Below, piece by piece: positions 1 through 6,431 of a DNA stretch of 8,091 nucleotides. Positions within the stretch are counted from its first letter, which is position 1; each line of letters starts with the position of its first letter. Where the stretch lies: assembly GCA_016839545.1 (NCBI GenBank), contig JAEOUB010000358.1:1-8091 (forward strand), given 5' to 3'. The stretch is from Candidatus Kariarchaeota archaeon (lineage in GTDB: Archaea > Asgardarchaeota > Heimdallarchaeia > Heimdallarchaeales > Kariarchaeaceae). The position numbers and the translations under genes are program-made. Under the pieces are notes generated by a model. That model was not told where the DNA came from. It saw only the letters and a program-made list of their open reading frames with translations, and searched no databases.

Positions 1-1178
1 ATGAATTGGATTGGAAAATTCTACTGACTTATGACAGTAAACAATTCCGCTCATATAACGCAATCTCAAAAATTGTGGGTGTGCATCATTCCACTGTCTC
101 AGATCGAATAGAGAGTATGAAGTCTAGAAAGATCCTGAGAAGTGATACCAATGAACCCGATGTCAGGATTCATCGTGATACGGGCGAATTCTATTATGTG
201 GACAGAAAAAAGACTGAGGTCATTGGTACCTACTCACCGGCCAGTATTGGCCTAACCCGTGTCAATGCCATCTTTCATCGTTTTCAGTCATTGAATGACC
301 TGAACCTGATGATCCGTTTTGTACGGGATCATAATTACACTCACTACTATGCCCCACTGTATGGCAAAGGAGTCAGTTTATTTGTTCAGTTTGACATTCC
401 TCCCAATTCATTGCAGCACCATCTCCAAGCTTTTGGAGACTTGCAACGTGAGATAATTGATTTTGAATCCTTCTCCATCTATCCAGATCTCTTTGAGGCG
501 AGATCAGAATCAGATCTTGAGGCTCAAATCAACACTCAGCATGCTCTGAGTACTGACACAAATTATATTGCCAGTATGTGGGACTCATTTCTTGAAAATG
601 ACTCGATGACAGTGACCCAGCCATTGCAGACTCAGGAATTTGACAACCTTGATGCTGAGTTAATACGGGAGATCACTATCAATGCAAAGGTAAATCTTAC
701 AAATCTGACAGAGTACTACAAAAGAGACAAATCCACTCTGTCACGCCGGATAAAAAAGATCAAAAATCATTTTGTAGATCGGGCGCTTCTTGTCTATGAC
801 TACCAGTCCGACAGACTACATGGTTTTCAGAATAACCATATCATCACGGGAAGGTTTACACCTGGTAGTGATTTGACCACAGAGACATTCAGCAAATTCA
901 TTAACAGCGACGTGATCCTTCCGTTTCATTCATTCACGGTGGTCAATGACGATAGGTTCCTCCTCTATATTCGAAGCAGTGTAGGCGCGACAGCCAACCT
1001 CATGCAATTCCTCCTCGACAAGACTGAAATTTCAGATCTGAACCAGGGCCAGTACTATCTCTCACAGGCAATTACCTATCCCTATTGGTACGGCAATTAC
1101 GATGAGAATGAGGGGTATAACGACTCAAAGGAATACATCCGAGATGAACCAATTCGCAATATCAGTGAGTCAGTTTAG
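1..1178 (+). CDS. Tandem winged-helix (Lrp-like) DNA-binding protein, 5'-partial
   Basis: Residue numbers count from the TTG at position 6. Residues 2-44 read as an Lrp/AsnC-type winged helix (LDWKILLTYD opening, then the recognition-helix pattern GVHHSTVSDRIESMK). An alpha/beta region follows at about 70-165. A second helix-turn-helix at 214-258 has the same layout (LDAELIREI, then DKSTLSRRIKKIK) and is followed by another alpha/beta region at about 277-365. The halves also match at the start of their alpha/beta parts (IGTYSPAS and TGRFTPGS), so this is an internal duplication. Most Lrp proteins are about 150 residues with one winged helix; this one is about 390. The frame stays open to the left edge (GAA precedes the TTG), and TTG encodes the conserved Leu of the first helix, so the true start is probably outside the window. 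It is probably a transcription regulator; its ligand and targets are unknown. The tail after about 365 is acidic and low in complexity. Confidence 0.8.
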   Translation, partial: ELDWKILLTYDSKQFRSYNAISKIVGVHHSTVSDRIESMKSRKILRSDTNEPDVRIHRDTGEFYYVDRKKTEVIGTYSPASIGLTRVNAIFHRFQSLNDLNLMIRFVRDHNYTHYYAPLYGKGVSLFVQFDIPPNSLQHHLQAFGDLQREIIDFESFSIYPDLFEARSESDLEAQINTQHALSTDTNYIASMWDSFLENDSMTVTQPLQTQEFDNLDAELIREITINAKVNLTNLTEYYKRDKSTLSRRIKKIKNHFVDRALLVYDYQSDRLHGFQNNHIITGRFTPGSDLTTETFSKFINSDVILPFHSFTVVNDDRFLLYIRSSVGATANLMQFLLDKTEISDLNQGQYYLSQAITYPYWYGNYDENEGYNDSKEYIRDEPIRNISESV

Positions 1179-1295
1179 TCGACCTTTGATGTATTTTGAT
1201 ATGTTTAAATAGGCTGGTATCCATATTACATTTGGAGAATCCATGAGGGATCACTTTCCAATCTATCTACTGTATCTTCATTAAGTGTACTCATC

Positions 1296-1303
1296 AATTA
1301 TAC
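1296..1303 (+). promoter_or_regulatory. Candidate TATA box for the 1366 gene
   Basis: AATTATAC is centred about 66 nt before the GTG start. With the usual archaeal spacing, transcription would begin near 1326 and leave a leader of about 40 nt, long enough to include the SD-like motif at 1347-1352. This box therefore fits better than the one at 1204-1211, but the match is only moderate. Confidence 0.35.
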
Positions 1304-1346
1304 ACAACATTAGGTGATGCTGGTTCCCAGGATAAGCTCCGTTTTA

Positions 1347-1352
1347 GAGGTG
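1347..1352 (+). promoter_or_regulatory. SD-like motif GAGGTG
   Basis: GAGGTG complements the CACCTCC tail expected of archaeal 16S rRNA. It lies 13 nt before the GTG start at 1366, longer than usual, but only 6 nt before an ATG at 1359 that opens a 15-codon frame ending at 1406. The GTG is nevertheless the first possible start in the long frame, because an in-frame TGA occupies 1360-1362. Confidence 0.45.
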
Positions 1353-1365
1353 TAACAAATGAAAG

Positions 1366-2172
1366 GTGAATACGTTCCATCAAGCACAGCTCTCACACAC
1401 AAGTGAAGTAAACGAGGATCTTCTTGATCTGGTACGAACTGCGGTAAGCTCACAAAAACTGACGACTATTGCCTCACAGTTCCACGGCATCGCCGTCAAA
1501 CTCTCATACCTGCAGAGACTCAATGTTCACGTTCGTGAGATATTGGCTTCCACCTCCCACCATGTCGTCATCGATGCAGAGTCACAGAGGTTGGACAACT
1601 GGCTGATATCTCAAATCAACTCCGGAGATATACTTGAGAGTGATCTTGCTCGATTGTCTCTCACGTTGCAGATCAAGAGAGAAGATGCGAGGAGTCAGTA
1701 TCTGAGGTTGAAAAGTCTGATTAACCGGGGATTGACACTCGTCATTGTAGCGGGTCATCAGGCTTACCTGGAGCATGCGGAACTATCAAATGAGAAGCTC
1801 ACAGACAGATTTGCCCAGTTCATTGAGCTGGATGGAGTGATCCTGGTAGGCTGCTCAGATAAGATGGCAACTCGACTCAAGGCAAAAGGTGTAGATATCT
1901 CTGCCAAACTCTTTGAATTGCAGGGTTACCAGAAAAATAGTGGTTCCTTTCTGTGGACCTACTATGCCGGTAACACCATGAGCGAGGAGGCTATCTCCTA
2001 CCTCCAGCGACGTGATTCAAACGGTGATGGCTATATTTGTATGAACTCCACAGACCTCTACAAGATCGCCAAGAAACACCGGATGTTTGTCTTCATAGAT
2101 GCAGTTACAGGGTCGCAATATATGGAAAGAATTCAGGCATTTGAGAGCATAAAGAACGATACGTCAAATTGA
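1366..2172 (+). CDS. Uncharacterised alpha/beta protein with EF-hand-like loop
   Basis: I do not recognise this 268-residue protein. Residues 12-120 look largely helical and are rich in Leu, Arg and Gln. The second half alternates hydrophobic strands and helices, with strands at 124-130 (TLVIVAG), 156-163 (DGVILVGC), 221-227 (DGYICMN) and 240-246 (MFVFIDA), suggesting a Rossmann-like three-layer fold. Residues 217-228 read DSNGDGYICMNS, which matches an EF-hand calcium loop at positions 1, 3, 5, 6 and 8 but has Ser at position 12; flanking segments could be helices. I see no signal peptide or membrane segment, so it is probably cytoplasmic. GTG is the first available start because TGA lies in frame just upstream. 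It is the first of three same-strand genes and may be co-transcribed with the next, 75 bp away. Confidence 0.75.
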   Translation: MNTFHQAQLSHTSEVNEDLLDLVRTAVSSQKLTTIASQFHGIAVKLSYLQRLNVHVREILASTSHHVVIDAESQRLDNWLISQINSGDILESDLARLSLTLQIKREDARSQYLRLKSLINRGLTLVIVAGHQAYLEHAELSNEKLTDRFAQFIELDGVILVGCSDKMATRLKAKGVDISAKLFELQGYQKNSGSFLWTYYAGNTMSEEAISYLQRRDSNGDGYICMNSTDLYKIAKKHRMFVFIDAVTGSQYMERIQAFESIKNDTSN

Positions 2173-2235
2173 CTGCAAACTTAGTTAGCCTCTTCGCGAC
2201 ATCTTATTATTCTATTTCTCCTACTTTGGATTACC

Positions 2236-2240
2236 GAGGA
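2236..2240 (+). promoter_or_regulatory. SD-like motif GAGGA supporting the GTG start at 2248
   Basis: GAGGA ends 7 nt before the GTG, a normal SD spacing. It is the main reason for accepting the GTG start, and it implies that this gene is translated from a leadered, possibly polycistronic, message. Confidence 0.55.
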
Positions 2241-2247
2241 TTTAGAC

Positions 2248-3108
2248 GTGTTACGGGAGGCTAGTTACTATTGTGGGCTCTGTAAACAGCATCGTTACAT
2301 AGTAATGGATCCTGAAGATCACAAGAATCGGATTACACGCAGTGCAAATGGGCTGGGCCAAGTTTCTGACATTCACTTCTGTAGTATGGGTCACCTTTCG
2401 ATCAATAACCTGCATATCGATCAGCACTGGGCTGTGAGGTCATTCTCACTGATGGAACTTCCTGAAGCTGTAGCTGAGGTTAAAGTCAGTCGGGGGATCC
2501 CAATGCCCACACAGAAAGCGACGAGTAACCTGTACCGGATCACCAGCATGCTCGATGATGAGGAGGGCTACCGGTTAATATTGACAGACAGTAAGCTGAA
2601 TATTACTATCAACGTGGGAGAGGTGTTACTCGATGAGGTCGAGGTTGCCTCATTTGCTTCCTTTGGAGGGCAGGTAAAACTCAGGTATTTTGAATCTGAT
2701 ATCAAATTGCGTGGCTACCATGAAATGTGGTTCACTGAATTTGTTAATGCCTTGGAAGAATTGCCTCCGACAAGACTAGGGCTGTTTGTAGAAGCTCTGC
2801 GGTTCCTCTGGAATGTCAAACAGAAACCGACTGAATTCGAGGTCGAGCAGCTGAGGACTCTGCTATCTTCACACAATACCACGTTCATGGTTCAGAGGCA
2901 TAATTACAAGGTATTGAGGAATATTACCAATAAATATGGAGCTGAGCTGAGAGAACCGATTGATAAACTACTCAGGGCAATCAAGGAGAACAGAGATATG
3001 ACTCTGCAAGATATTCAGGTGGTTTTGCAGGAAGAACTTGCTTTCCTTATTTATCTAGCTATCATCCTCGAGCAGGGTGGAGCATTGAAGATCCATCGTT
3101 CAGTTTAA
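2248..3108 (+). CDS. Uncharacterised protein with N-terminal zinc-finger-like site
   Basis: This 286-residue protein starts at GTG with an SD-like GAGGA 7 nt upstream. The N-terminus has C9-x2-C12 and, 32 residues later, C45-x3-H49, in the contexts YYCGLCKQH and HFCSMGHLS. This looks like a four-ligand zinc site of the ribbon or treble-clef kind. Residues 60-155 are mixed strand, and 157-285 are mostly helical with many charged residues, ending in a hydrophobic helix at about 263-276 (ELAFLIYLAIILEQ). I know no family that matches the whole length. A short zinc module in front of a larger domain usually mediates nucleic-acid or protein binding, but that is inference here. It is followed after only 12 bp by the LRR-like gene, so the two are very likely co-transcribed and may act together. 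Confidence 0.78.
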   Translation: MLREASYYCGLCKQHRYIVMDPEDHKNRITRSANGLGQVSDIHFCSMGHLSINNLHIDQHWAVRSFSLMELPEAVAEVKVSRGIPMPTQKATSNLYRITSMLDDEEGYRLILTDSKLNITINVGEVLLDEVEVASFASFGGQVKLRYFESDIKLRGYHEMWFTEFVNALEELPPTRLGLFVEALRFLWNVKQKPTEFEVEQLRTLLSSHNTTFMVQRHNYKVLRNITNKYGAELREPIDKLLRAIKENRDMTLQDIQVVLQEELAFLIYLAIILEQGGALKIHRSV

Positions 3109-3120
3109 TTGTGTATTGAG

Positions 3121-4146
3121 ATGGCAACACTTCAAGATTTTGTGGAGTCGTTTCGACGGCTCAATCCTGGACTTGAGAACTTCCGGATTGATATCAAAGA
3201 TGAAAACATCACCATTCTGTGTCCTCAGAATATAGTGGATGCCATACCTCCCCGGATCGTAGAACATACCACGTCACTTACGGTACATGCTCAGAGTCAA
3301 CAGATCAGGTTGGATCTGAGGCAATGGCGTCTGCGTCAACTGGGGATTGTCTCCAGCAGCTCTGTAGCAACTTTGAGTGTGGAATGCCCTCCAGGTATTG
3401 ATACCCTGTCCTTGGCAGTGAGAGTTGAAGATTCTCTTGTTATCACTGGAATTGGAGAGCTTGAAGATCTATTTATTGGCTATCATCACCTTGAGATGTT
3501 CCCGTTGCCTGAAAACCTCTCCAAGATTTCTGTATGGATTTCCAACGAGGACCCCCAGATCATCAACCTTGATAGGTGCACAGTCAAGTCAGTGGAGGTC
3601 ATTGGCAATGTTGACAGACAAGCAGAAGCCATCCCCCGAACTCTGGTTCCTTCAAAGTTTGTAGAGTCACTGAGTATCAATCGAGTCCAATTGGATACTC
3701 TTGACCTCACAGGGTGTAATCCCTTGGAAGAGTTACACCTCGTTCAGGTCAACGGGAAAAATCATCAAGGTTTCAGGTTGACTTTGCCTGACTATCTTCC
3801 TCGACTGAAGTCATTTACATCTTCACGAGTCCTCTTCGAGAAACCATTTCTCATGTTCTCGGGTCGACAGTTTCCCTCTCTGGAGACTCTTGTACTGTCA
3901 GAAGATATGAATTCCAAGGTTATAGTCCGTGGCATCAATTCACTCAAGACGTTGAAAAACACCACCGAACGACATCTCGTGGGATTCACTTCCGCACTGT
4001 TTCTATGCAATCTACCCTCGCTATCATCTGTTACCACTGACCACCAGGTCATCCAGAAAGTCTGGAATTGCCCTGTTGTGTCAGAATTTGGCAACTCTAT
4101 TGATATATTGACTGAGGAACCAGAATTTGAGACTGATACGTTTTAA
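3121..4146 (+). CDS. Leucine-rich-repeat-like protein
   Basis: From ATG 3121 this encodes 341 residues. A TTG at 3109, directly after the previous stop, would add four (MCIE), but ATG is the more usual start. Residue numbers here count from that TTG. Residues about 45-335 show irregular beta-solenoid repeats, clearest at 186-211 (ESLSINRVQL, TLDLTGC, LEELHL) and again at 257-263 (LETLVL), 278-283 and 302-307. Spacing is looser than in textbook leucine-rich repeats, so the call is a fold-level guess. Such solenoids usually bind other proteins. There is no signal peptide or membrane anchor, suggesting a cytoplasmic location. The acidic tail (EEPEFETDTF) ends at a TAA that overlaps the stop codon of the opposing coiled-coil gene. 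The 12 bp gap to the zinc-finger gene indicates an operon. Confidence 0.78.
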   Translation: MATLQDFVESFRRLNPGLENFRIDIKDENITILCPQNIVDAIPPRIVEHTTSLTVHAQSQQIRLDLRQWRLRQLGIVSSSSVATLSVECPPGIDTLSLAVRVEDSLVITGIGELEDLFIGYHHLEMFPLPENLSKISVWISNEDPQIINLDRCTVKSVEVIGNVDRQAEAIPRTLVPSKFVESLSINRVQLDTLDLTGCNPLEELHLVQVNGKNHQGFRLTLPDYLPRLKSFTSSRVLFEKPFLMFSGRQFPSLETLVLSEDMNSKVIVRGINSLKTLKNTTERHLVGFTSALFLCNLPSLSSVTTDHQVIQKVWNCPVVSEFGNSIDILTEEPEFETDTF

Positions 4147-4532
4147 TTCAACTGTTGGAGCTTTTCTTCAAGTTCTTCAATCTTGGGAAGTATCTCAGAT
4201 GCCTCGAGATCGTACTCCTTCTGAGCATAATCAATCAGCTCTGATTGTTCCTCGAATTGAAAATCCAGCTGTTCAAGTGAGGCATTCAGCCGGGTTAAGT
4301 CCTCTCTGAGCTTCTCCTCAACAGGTGGGATCTCTGTCTCCCCGCGTTTCAATCTCATCTCTTGGAGTCGGTTCACTCTATCTCGATAGGTGTTGCGTTG
4401 CATCCTCAGGAGTTCAAGACGTGAGTCAATCTTCTCCAGAGCACCCTGGTGAACCTCGATAATCGAGGCCAGTCGCTCGAGTGTGTATTTGTACTGAAGA
4501 ATGTCTCGTTCTAGACTGTCTCTATCACTCAC
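4143..4532 (-). CDS. Small coiled-coil hairpin protein
   Basis: This gene encodes 129 residues, almost all charged or heptad-patterned. A first long helix runs about 4-61, a short linker with prolines (RGETEIPPVEEK, 63-74) follows, and a second helix runs about 72-128, ending in IEELEEKLQQLN. This predicts an antiparallel two-helix coiled coil. Prefoldin beta subunits have a similar size and helix-turn-helix outline, but the linker seems too short for their beta hairpins, so I do not name it prefoldin. It has no Cys, membrane segment or signal peptide. A TATA-like box 29 nt before the ATG suggests its own leaderless transcript, although the membrane-protein gene ends only 38 bp upstream on the same strand. 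Its TAA overlaps that of the convergent LRR-like gene. Confidence 0.75.
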   Translation of the reverse strand: MSDRDSLERDILQYKYTLERLASIIEVHQGALEKIDSRLELLRMQRNTYRDRVNRLQEMRLKRGETEIPPVEEKLREDLTRLNASLEQLDFQFEEQSELIDYAQKEYDLEASEILPKIEELEEKLQQLN

Positions 4533-4556
4533 AAGTACTGCACCACAATGAACTAT

Positions 4557-4565
4557 GATAATTTA
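4557..4565 (-). promoter_or_regulatory. TATA-like box for the coiled-coil gene
   Basis: On the minus strand this reads ATAAATTAT, centred 29 nt upstream of the ATG whose A is at 4532. That spacing puts the transcription start at or within a few bases of the ATG, so the message would be leaderless. No SD motif is seen before this start. Confidence 0.5.
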
Positions 4566-4570
4566 TTGAT

Positions 4571-5611
4571 CTAATCGTCGGAAAATTCAGGCTTCTTCAC
4601 CGTGTATGAAAGGAGCAGTGCCACAATCGTGGGGAAGAAAATGCCACCACTGACAATGTGGGCATTCCATGCCAGTTCCATGAATACAGCAAGTATCAGG
4701 AAATACAGCGAGTAGAGGATGATCGTGATGGCTCCTGCAAATATCCGGAAGGGACCATCTTGCGTTCTGAAATCATGACGGGCATAGTAGAAATCAGCGA
4801 ATATACCTGTGATCACGTAGGGAATAATCAGAACGAATGCATAACTCATGAAGGCCAGGTAGGTGGCATTGAGAGTCAGTGCAAAGGTGAAACTTCCCGC
4901 GGGAAGTACCCTGTGATAGGCAATGGGAAGCATCAGCGCAAGAATGAAGACGGTCTGCAGGATAATCCCCAGAAGACCAAGGCTGTGGCCGATATCGACA
5001 TTGCCCTCGGTCACATAAGTCGCCTGCAAGTTGACAATGGGATGGGACCACTGGGTAATCACAGTAAGAGCCGAGAGTACCAGCATGAAGCCAAACATTG
5101 CAGGCCAATCTTTTCTGATGGATGGGGCGGCATTACCACGAGCCATGAGAGAGAAGAGTGGGCTGCCTACCAGGAGGAAAAATGCAACCACCAGCAGGAG
5201 ATGTGTGGCACTGAACGCTGCCTCAAGATCATTCTCAATCCCAAACAGAATGTGCCATACCATGTCGCCAATAACTGCGAGTACAAATGCACCAGCTCCA
5301 ATGAGACCGGTAAAATAGCCGAGAGGAAGGGCCCTTTTCAATGGAAACCCAATTGCCATATTCTTCACCGCAGTGTAAACGATAAGGGCTACTAGCGACA
5401 ACCCTCCCGCATATAGGAGGCCGTGTGCGGGTGTGAAGAAGGATTCAAGTTCGGGAGTGTATGTGTGGGTCCATGCATCATAATATGCTCCTGTCAGTAA
5501 CCAGAATCCAAAGATGGCATACAGCTGTTCAAATCTCGGGGTTGTTACAGGAAATCCTGAGGGAGGAGATAGCTCCTTGCTTGGTTCAGCATCAGAAGTT
5601 GCCACGACCAT
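4571..5611 (-). CDS. Polytopic membrane protein with repeated His/Glu loop motifs
   Basis: Starting at the ATG whose A is at 5611 gives 346 residues; a TTG two codons earlier (5617) is possible but sits closer to the TATA box. Residue numbers here count from the TTG. I predict 8-9 membrane helices, at about 31-46, 65-85, 99-120, 138-158, 171-190, 211-235, 244-270, 290-313 and 321-340. The loops after helices 1 and 3 share a motif: D47-x3-H51-x6-E58-x6-H65 and D118-x3-H122-x9-E132-x6-H139. A third loop has H192-x11-E204-x6-H211. Basic residues cluster in the alternate loops (84-94, 160-169), so by the positive-inside rule the His/Glu loops face outward. Similar HxxFGIE and THLLL wording occurs, as I recall, in uncharacterised membrane proteins of other prokaryotes. 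A metal-site or transport role is conceivable but unproven. It lies between an ArsR-like regulator and a coiled-coil gene on the same strand. Confidence 0.8.
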   Translation of the reverse strand: MVVATSDAEPSKELSPPSGFPVTTPRFEQLYAIFGFWLLTGAYYDAWTHTYTPELESFFTPAHGLLYAGGLSLVALIVYTAVKNMAIGFPLKRALPLGYFTGLIGAGAFVLAVIGDMVWHILFGIENDLEAAFSATHLLLVVAFFLLVGSPLFSLMARGNAAPSIRKDWPAMFGFMLVLSALTVITQWSHPIVNLQATYVTEGNVDIGHSLGLLGIILQTVFILALMLPIAYHRVLPAGSFTFALTLNATYLAFMSYAFVLIIPYVITGIFADFYYARHDFRTQDGPFRIFAGAITIILYSLYFLILAVFMELAWNAHIVSGGIFFPTIVALLLSYTVKKPEFSDD

Positions 5612-5632
5612 ACACAATCATTGGTGTGGCAG

Positions 5633-5640
5633 TATTAAAT
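5633..5640 (-). promoter_or_regulatory. TATA-like box for the membrane-protein gene
   Basis: On the minus strand this reads ATTTAATA, centred about 25 nt before the ATG at 5611 and about 19 nt before the TTG at 5617. The spacing favours the ATG with little or no leader, and suggests that the gene can be transcribed independently of the upstream regulator despite the 70 bp gap. Confidence 0.5.
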
Positions 5641-5681
5641 TTGTATTGACGGGACATTTCAAAAAGCTGAGATTGAGAATT

Positions 5682-6317
5682 TCAGTCAAGGGCTGATTTC
5701 ATGAGACTTATGGGACTGGCTTGCAGATAGATAAAATGCTTCTGGGGGTAGGTCTGATCATTGACCTCCTCAGGACGGATATCCTTGTTTTCCTGGGCTA
5801 TTGAAAATATAGTATCCACGAGATTATCATAGACCGACTCTAATCGTCGCTTTTGCTCGGGGTTAGCTACAATGAGGTTCGTAAGAAACAGGGTGGAATC
5901 ATGAAAGTCAGAATCATTGACCTGTTCGAGATATGCGGCATTGAAGACGGCAATATTCTTGAGCATGGTACCGAATGTCCTCATGACCATGGCAATTTGT
6001 TGAGCATTCACAGAAGAAGAGGGAACAGCTCTTTCTCTTGCATTAGTAAGATCAAATATTGAGGCAGATAGGGGAGTCAATCTGTAATATTTCCCGGATT
6101 TTGTGATAGAGCCCTGGTCTAACTCAATAAATCCATGCTCTGCCAGCCACTTGATGTGATGGTAAATTGTAGGTTTTGTTTTCTGAGTGAAGGTTGCAAT
6201 CTGTGTGAGATTGAGGTTGTTGAAATAGTAGAGAGACATGATGATGGACAGTTTGGACTCTTCCGTGAGTGTGGCAAGAATTTCTGGACTAAGGTCAGGA
6301 GATGAGGTTTCCGACAT
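5682..6317 (-). CDS. ArsR-like winged-helix transcription regulator
   Basis: This gene encodes 211 residues. Residues 12-82 form an ArsR-type winged helix: helix 1 at 18-31 (EESKLSIIMSLYYF), the helix-turn-helix at 36-61 (NLTQIATFTQKTKPTIYHHIKWLAEHG), and a wing at 63-80 ending KSGKYYRLTP. The helix-turn-helix reads as the usual LTQIA...TIYHHIKWL pattern of archaeal ArsR/HTH_20-like repressors. Residues 100-211 are mostly helical without Cys pairs, so I see no metal-sensing site of the classical ArsR kind; this part may dimerise or bind a ligand. It is likely a soluble dimeric repressor or activator. It diverges from the CPBP-GNAT gene across a 114 bp region with a 21 bp near-palindrome, suggesting control of itself and that gene. 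The ATG lies about 29 nt from a TATA box, so the transcript is probably leaderless. Confidence 0.85.
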   Translation of the reverse strand: MSETSSPDLSPEILATLTEESKLSIIMSLYYFNNLNLTQIATFTQKTKPTIYHHIKWLAEHGFIELDQGSITKSGKYYRLTPLSASIFDLTNARERAVPSSSVNAQQIAMVMRTFGTMLKNIAVFNAAYLEQVNDSDFHDSTLFLTNLIVANPEQKRRLESVYDNLVDTIFSIAQENKDIRPEEVNDQTYPQKHFIYLQASPISLMKSALD

Positions 6318-6342
6318 GCTTACCCCTGATGGTTCACAAAAA

Positions 6343-6350
6343 TTTATAAA
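6343..6350 (-). promoter_or_regulatory. TATA box of the ArsR-like regulator gene
   Basis: TTTATAAA, itself palindromic, is centred 29-30 nt before the A of the ATG at 6317. Adjacent A-rich sequence and the standard spacing predict initiation within about 3 nt of the start codon. This is the best TATA match in the window. Confidence 0.65.
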
Positions 6351-6357
6351 GGTTTAC

Positions 6358-6378
6358 AACATATTATCATATAATGTT
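6358..6378. promoter_or_regulatory. Near-palindromic candidate operator
   Basis: The 21 bp site has half-sites AACAT-nn-TAT and ATA-nn-ATGTT about a single central base at 6368; 8 of 10 base pairs match. Its centre lies about 21.5 bp from the TATA box at 6343-6350 and 23.5 bp from the one at 6388-6395, almost midway between the divergent promoters. A dimeric winged-helix protein such as the adjacent ArsR-like regulator could bind here. The region is very AT-rich, so some symmetry is expected by chance. Confidence 0.5.
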
Positions 6379-6387
6379 ATTAGAATG

Positions 6388-6395
6388 ATATATAT
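6388..6395 (+). promoter_or_regulatory. Candidate TATA box of the CPBP-GNAT gene
   Basis: ATATATAT is preceded by purine-rich AGAATG, which could serve as a BRE. It predicts initiation near 6418, giving a 14 nt leader before the first ATG (6432). A second TATA-like sequence, AAATATTT at 6441-6448, lies 26-27 nt before another in-frame ATG (6471), so the promoter and start of this gene are not settled. Confidence 0.45.
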
Positions 6396-6431
6396 TGTTA
6401 GATCATTTTATTTGTTGAATAGTTGAGTAAA

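Larger units (their letters stand above)
1179..1365. other. Intergenic region with two candidate promoters
   Basis: This 187 bp AT-rich gap separates the tandem winged-helix gene from the next block. It holds TTTAAATA at 1204-1211 and AATTATAC at 1296-1303, either of which could be a TATA box for the downstream gene, with predicted start sites near 1234 and 1326. A 13-codon reading frame (1243-1284) follows a GGAGA motif, but I see no reason to call it a gene. I saw no tRNA, repeat or strong hairpin. Confidence 0.45.

Noticed and set aside
1243..1284. A 13-codon frame with a GGAGA motif 4 nt upstream in the 1179-1365 gap
   Set aside because: It is too short to distinguish from chance in AT-rich intergenic DNA, and there is no further support such as repeats of regulatory codons or a hairpin.
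3792..4094. A 100-codon minus-strand frame inside the LRR-like gene
   Set aside because: It is a shadow of the LRR-like gene: no promoter or SD, and an amino-acid composition (many Arg, Ser and Thr) typical of antisense frames.
4143..4532. Naming the coiled-coil protein a prefoldin subunit
   Set aside because: Length and helical hairpin fit, but the linker is only about 12 residues and lacks a clear beta-hairpin pattern, so the name would be a guess.
4658..5395. A 245-codon open frame on the plus strand
   Set aside because: It lies wholly antisense to the membrane-protein gene. Its translation is polar, low in hydrophobic pattern and domain-free, while the minus-strand reading gives clean membrane helices and repeated motifs.
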